A stretch of 64,000 bases of DNA from assembly GCA_014526335.1 (NCBI GenBank), contig JACTAT010000037.1:248001-312000 (forward strand), given 5' to 3'. Each line of letters begins with the position of its first letter. The first letter of the stretch is position 1. The position numbers were made by a program, and so were the translations under genes. The stretch comes from Chrysaora quinquecirrha. Its lineage: Eukaryota > Cnidaria > Scyphozoa > Semaeostomeae > Pelagiidae. Shown here piece after piece: positions 59,241-64,000 of the stretch. The notes under the pieces were generated by a model, which was not told the origin of the DNA, ran no database searches, and saw only the letters and a list, made by a program, of their open reading frames with translations.

Positions 59241-60834
59241 AAAAGGACCTGCTCCAAAAAGGTCCCCATTAGGTCATCATAAATATTTTAACCTAAGAAA
59301 TGCTACAAAATGTATATCAATTGAAAGCTCTGGATGTGTTCTATCTTTTTTTTACCATTATGTTAAGTGGCTATTAAGCGAATTAAAATGGGTAAAATGT
59401 ATATTTTTATAATGTCATCATGACGTCGTATATCACCTGATAGAAGCATTTCTTGATTTGGCTCATGGTCTTAAACCATTCAGCGTGGTCGATTTACCGG
59501 GAATCAAGTTTAAAAACAAAGGTTAGGAACTTCCTTAGATTGCAGGCCAAAATACCCTTTCTACTAGATAAACTGAAAATTTTCACCAAATCGGTTAAAA
59601 TGGAGGTCAATATGCATAAAAAAAAATCATGGTTGTTAGGAAAAATAAAAAATTTTGGAAGTCAACAAAACAAAACAAGTCAACAAAACAAAACAAGTCA
59701 ACAAATGAAACAACATAGCACTAATCATTACGTTCAGTAAAACAAAAATCGTGGGACATAATTGACTACACTATCAGCTCTTTCATTCATATTTTCTTTT
59801 GTTTTTGCTTTAAATTGATATTAACTTGATTCTTTATTAAAAAGACAAAACAGAAAAACGCTTGAGGCCTGGGGGAGTTCTAGGGCTTGAGGCTTTATTC
59901 TTATCGTAAAGTGTGAAATATTCACAGAATTTATGTAATATCTTCCATAATTAATCCATGCATAATCCTTTCTAAAACTCAATTTGCAAAATTATTGATT
60001 TGCAGAATTCTAATAAGAAGGCAAAAATGAGTTACAGAATAACACAAGCGTCCTAACTGCCATCGAAAGAGTTAAACTGTATTGGCTGCTCACTTTACAC
60101 TAATAATTTAGGAAAAAATAGCTGTCCAGGTGACCTTTCAAAACAAGAACTGGGATGGGATTTGCAAAAACGATCTTCTTTAGGAATCATCTTCGTTATG
60201 CCTGTCAAACCCTGTTACTATATTACTGTCCATCATGTATCAAAATTCACAATCGCAAGAAGAATAATATTGAAAAATGAAATTCCTTATCTTAGAAGTG
60301 ACCTTCTTTGTGTGGAGCTGGATCGGATGATTTTTGAATTTAAGTCTTAAACAATAATATTTACTCGAAGAATTATAAATAAAATAGGCTCAACTTTGCA
60401 GGCGAATGCGCGCAAAAGGTTGATGGCTGTAACAATTTTTAGCACTAGAACAGGTCCTTACCTAAAAGGTCCTCTGAACTAAGGAGAGTTGAATACAATT
60501 CCCCCAGGGGGTACAAATATAATTTCAGTACAGGGCAGGACGCCCCTATCCGCATTCCGAAACTAAGTCAAGTAACAGAATACAAACAACACTAACAAAG
60601 AACTATGCTACTAAAAATAACGCAGATGGTGGCACAGAAACATTAAAACATTCAATGGCATATATTCAAGGCCTGCAGTACTTGTCTGTGCTTGGGAAGA
60701 AGGAATGGTCTCAAATTCTGTGGAAAGGCAATGATTTGTGCCGTGAACATTTGGTTGAAGGCATGCAAGCATGCAAAGTTGAAATGGAAATACACATTCG
60801 TTAAATCTGAAGACTGAATTCAAGCTTTTGAAGT
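59241..60834. other. Non-coding region with a small AACAAAACAAGTC repeat
   Basis: The unit AAAACAAGTCAAC repeats about three times at 59656-59715. The rest has no recognisable gene. Confidence 0.5.
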
Positions 60835-63800
60835 TCAGTCAAAATACCAGCATTGCGTTTTTGAGACTACCACCATGTCTAATGGCGGGTTTCGATAACC
60901 ATTTTCATAGAAAGTCCCACCACACTGATAGCATTTGGCAACATTTGGGTGGCAGAACCTTAAGAGGGATAAAATATAACCATTTGCTATAGGCCTGGGA
61001 AGGCCTGGAGGAGCAGGAACGTTATTTCCAACAGATTGATTTCTCTCTGCAGCATCTGCTACTGCAGTTATAACAGCACCTTGTATGTCATTTTGGCTTG
61101 ACACATGCTTTTTAACTTGAATTTTGTGAACGTTTGCTGGCCCTTTCCTTTTTTGCGTTGAACTTGTTTATTTTGTCCAGCCTTGTCATTTTTTCCAACA
61201 TTCACCAAACGTTTCAAAGCATTTGCTAAGCAATTTCGATTTGCTCCAAGAACACATTTAATATCTTCTCTGTCCAAGCAATGGCAACTGTATGGCTGCA
61301 AACATTGAATACTGAGGCTCAGAAACAAGCTTTTGATTTGCATGTCACTTTCCCTTTCTTAGCATCGACGCTGACAGACTACTTCCTGCTGGACATCTTG
61401 TTATCATACCAGCATCTTTAAGTAGCTTCTTTGAATCTCGTCATAACTCCTCACAAATTGGGTCTGCAACGTTATTCAAAGCAAAGGAGGGCAGAACTGT
61501 ATTTGACTCGGATTTATCTATAGCGACTGCTTCTGGCTTTTTCAGGTTTTCAGCCAGAGGCTGAAAACAGTTGAATTTTTTGATAAAGCTGCAATTGAAA
61601 ACAGAGATTTTCGATATATTTTCCAATGTCTTAGGTATAGAGCTGCATAAGGTTTTAATCACACTTTTTCCAAGGCTTTTGAAGCTGCTCTCGGTAGCCT
61701 TGACTTTCATTTGATTAAGAGGTGTAAATAAAGAGAAATGACAGGTAAGGCTCTAGGGGGAGGGGGCTCTGCTCACAAATTCTTCGAAAAACGATACCAA
61801 CATAGAAAAAGAAAGATTGAAAATTGAAGCTCTACACTCCCGTAAAAGACTAAGACAACGCTATGAAGAAATCCGTAAGACAAGTTTTTGCTTGGCAAAA
61901 AATATAGAATAAGACAAAATTCGATGATGGAAGTGAGAATAAAATAATTTACTTTCCGTTAAAGAAACTACTAGTGTTTTACAGCACTACTAATCAAATT
62001 CGATGCTCCAGAATTTTGATGAACAGTGATATATGATAGCACTCTTAGCGGCAGTTTACCCAAAGTCTTGAGAAGTTTCACTTTTGCAGTACTTCTCTTC
62101 GCTCACTTCCAGTGACTTTTTATACTATCACAAAGTCTCCATTCTCCTTTTCCCATAACTGCGAGTTTCAGGCGTTCCTCCTGGCAGATTACTTCTTCGT
62201 GTATGATTCTAACTGTTTCTTTTAATGTCTGTTTTTTTCTCCATGCCTCTTTTTAGCAGTCCATTAATACACTCATTTGAGTTTTGATTATATTCTGTTG
62301 GTGGGTCACCTAATCTACACCTCCTTCTTACTTCGGCTATAATGGACTTCTTCATCAGCTCTTCTTTGTACTTATTTATGTAGTCAATGAGCTTTGACCC
62401 AGCATCATTACGTTCCCGCCATCTTTGTTCAAGCTGAGCCCATCCTGTCTCAAAATCACCAGCAATGTCTGCATTGAGGAGTCCTTTTACCTAAGAGAAT
62501 GTACACTACATGTAAAAAATTGATAAGAAAAATACCAGGTAATTTTAGACGACCTTTATAAATATAACCTGTAGGAACGATTTATTAATTTACCCAAACT
62601 GCCTTGATTGTTTCAGACATTCTACATTATGGTTGTAGACATGACTTGCACTCGTCCCCTCGGATATAAAGAAAATCATCTGAAAAGAAGAGTGATTATT
62701 CAAATTAAAGGGGGGCCTTAAGCCTTATCAATATATAATGGTCACTGAAACTCTTTTCATGGTACGAAAATCAGTGTTAGAGAACATAGGCTGGAGGTGC
62801 CAACAGCACAAGACAACAACTAAGCAGAACATTCAAGTACATAATATTTACGAATTTATAGTGGACGTCCATATTGTGATGTCACGATAAAATAAATGAT
62901 CTATCACCTTCACGTGGCCAGACGTTTTGCCAAAAAGTTCATCCATATACTTCTTGTCATCTTTGACTTTCAGTTCAGATAGTTTGTTCTTTGCGTTAGC
63001 TCTTACGTAAATCCAGCAGAGTAAGTGATCCGCATTGTGAAAACAAGTCAATAGTGCGCTGTATACATTCTTCTCCCCATCTGTGTCATAAGCCTTAAGT
63101 CAGGTAAGTTGTGGCTTTATGCGGACGATTGTACTTTGCAATGTGTAGTAGGAATCGAAAGTCTTGTGTGAATGGATTAAACTGGGCCTATCATAACCGG
63201 ACTTGTATCAGTGCCAGAAACACACGCAGTGGATTTCGGTATGCTGATACAGTTACGTTATAATTGCAAATGTTGAATGTGGGGTCCACTCCTAGCACAC
63301 TCCAACAGTCCGATGCACAGAATCGCTCTACATCATTTAAATGAAGATCATTGACAAGAACTACACTCAACTCAGGTGCAGTTCTAACCTCTCGCATGAA
63401 AGCATTTTGTAGTCCAACCGACTGCTTTCACAAATCAATCATCTCTACCAATTCGTCTTTCTTATTGGTAGAGTTCACCTTACGAGTTATGTGATAAATC
63501 TGTGTTAGCGAGTGGAGAATCTCTGCACTCAATCGGGCTTTTTCAAAACCTCCTGCACTTGCACATATTCTCTTAAACATACCCTTTCCTTTAAATCCTT
63601 GGTTATTTAATGATTTGATTTCTGATGTTACGGAAAAGTTTGTTTGCATTGATTTCCGGCATGCCTTGTTGCTCTCAAAGTCTACTTTATGCTCCCCATT
63701 GTCAAAGTAATACTGAACATACGCCTGTGGTATAATCTTCTCGGTCCTAGCGTCTTGCTAAATGATGATAACTTTGTGGTAGTCCTGTGTTTTGAGTGTC

Positions 63801-64000
63801 CATAAATAAACATTTTTGCCAAATGAGTACAGCTTTTCTTGGCTGCCTGATACACATTCTCCTGAAGTCAGAAGTTTTCGTTGCTGTTCTTTTCATACAG
63901 CAGTTCAAGTCTGTCTTGATGTCTCTCCAGTCATTAAGTCTTGAAGTTTCTACAATGAGCTCGACCTTTTTCTGTACATATATTGGAGAGTTACTGCAAA
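60835..64000 (-). pseudogene. MULE-family transposase gene, runs off the right edge
   Basis: Minus-strand gene read from the edge toward the left. Pieces in order: YYFDNGEHKVDFESNKACRK, then RICASAGGFEKARLSAEI; the catalytic core D in GVDPTFNICNYNVTV (about 63280); D in DTDGEKNVYSALL with LTCFHNADHLLCWIYVR (about 63060); then, in an exon at 62490-62105, LNADIAGDFETGWAQLE, then PPTEYNQNSNECINGLLKRG holding a candidate third acidic residue. The C-terminus follows at 61710-60835 with CHPNVAKCYQCGG. Several frame changes lie in A or T runs. The pattern fits a Mutator-like (MULE) transposase. The start lies beyond 64000. Confidence 0.75.

Overview
The window is eukaryotic DNA, probably from an invertebrate animal. 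It is AT-rich and has GT-AG introns, long minisatellites and almost wall-to-wall transposon genes. The mix of families (ISL2EU-like, Academ-like, P/THAP9-like, hAT with a TTF finger, MULE, Tc1, Penelope-like RT, LINE) suggests a cnidarian or another early-branching invertebrate. No gene fixes the species. I see no ordinary single-copy host gene, rRNA, tRNA or CRISPR array.

Layout. 1-1.8 kb: nothing coding. 1.85-3.9 kb: a 50-bp minisatellite with about 36 clear units. 4.36-9.03 kb: an ISL2EU-like transposon with 69-bp terminal inverted repeats (TIRs). It carries two convergent genes: a SAP-SWIM-YqaJ nuclease (+) and a THAP-DDE transposase (-). 9.03-26.2 kb: the same element, with its left end missing, repeats with an RPA1-like gene as a roughly 6.07-kb tandem unit. 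One unit is cut to 3,016 bp. All RPA1-like copies, and all copies of the transposase, share stop codons, so the ancestral unit was already dead before it was amplified.

26.2-35.3 kb: an Academ-like element. It has a FEN1/EXO1-type nuclease fused to a HIRAN-like domain (+), a 107-bp minisatellite, and a long Academ-like transposase (-). A complete 1,459-bp Tc1 element sits in codon 7 of the nuclease, with a TA duplication. 35.3-38.0 kb: a hAT transposase whose TTF-finger exon abuts the Academ-like gene. 38-43.5 kb: mostly non-coding, with an unidentified decayed ORF, a fold-back element and a RecQ-like helicase first exon. 43.9-48.5 kb: a many-exon P/THAP9-like transposase gene.

50.1-54.6 kb: a Penelope-like RT gene split by a 4.3-kb element with TIRs of about 285 bp. 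That element carries an integrase-like gene (-) and an unrelated small gene (+). I do not recognise it as a described family, and with the nuclease-HIRAN/Academ unit it is the best candidate for something new. 56.7-58.2 kb: a LINE 3' end and the C-terminal part of a MULE gene. 58.4-59.2 kb: two short tandem arrays. 60.8-64 kb: a MULE transposase gene (-) running off the right edge.

Many genes are broken by single-base changes in homopolymer runs, across unrelated families. Some of the apparent pseudogenes may therefore be sequencing or assembly errors.
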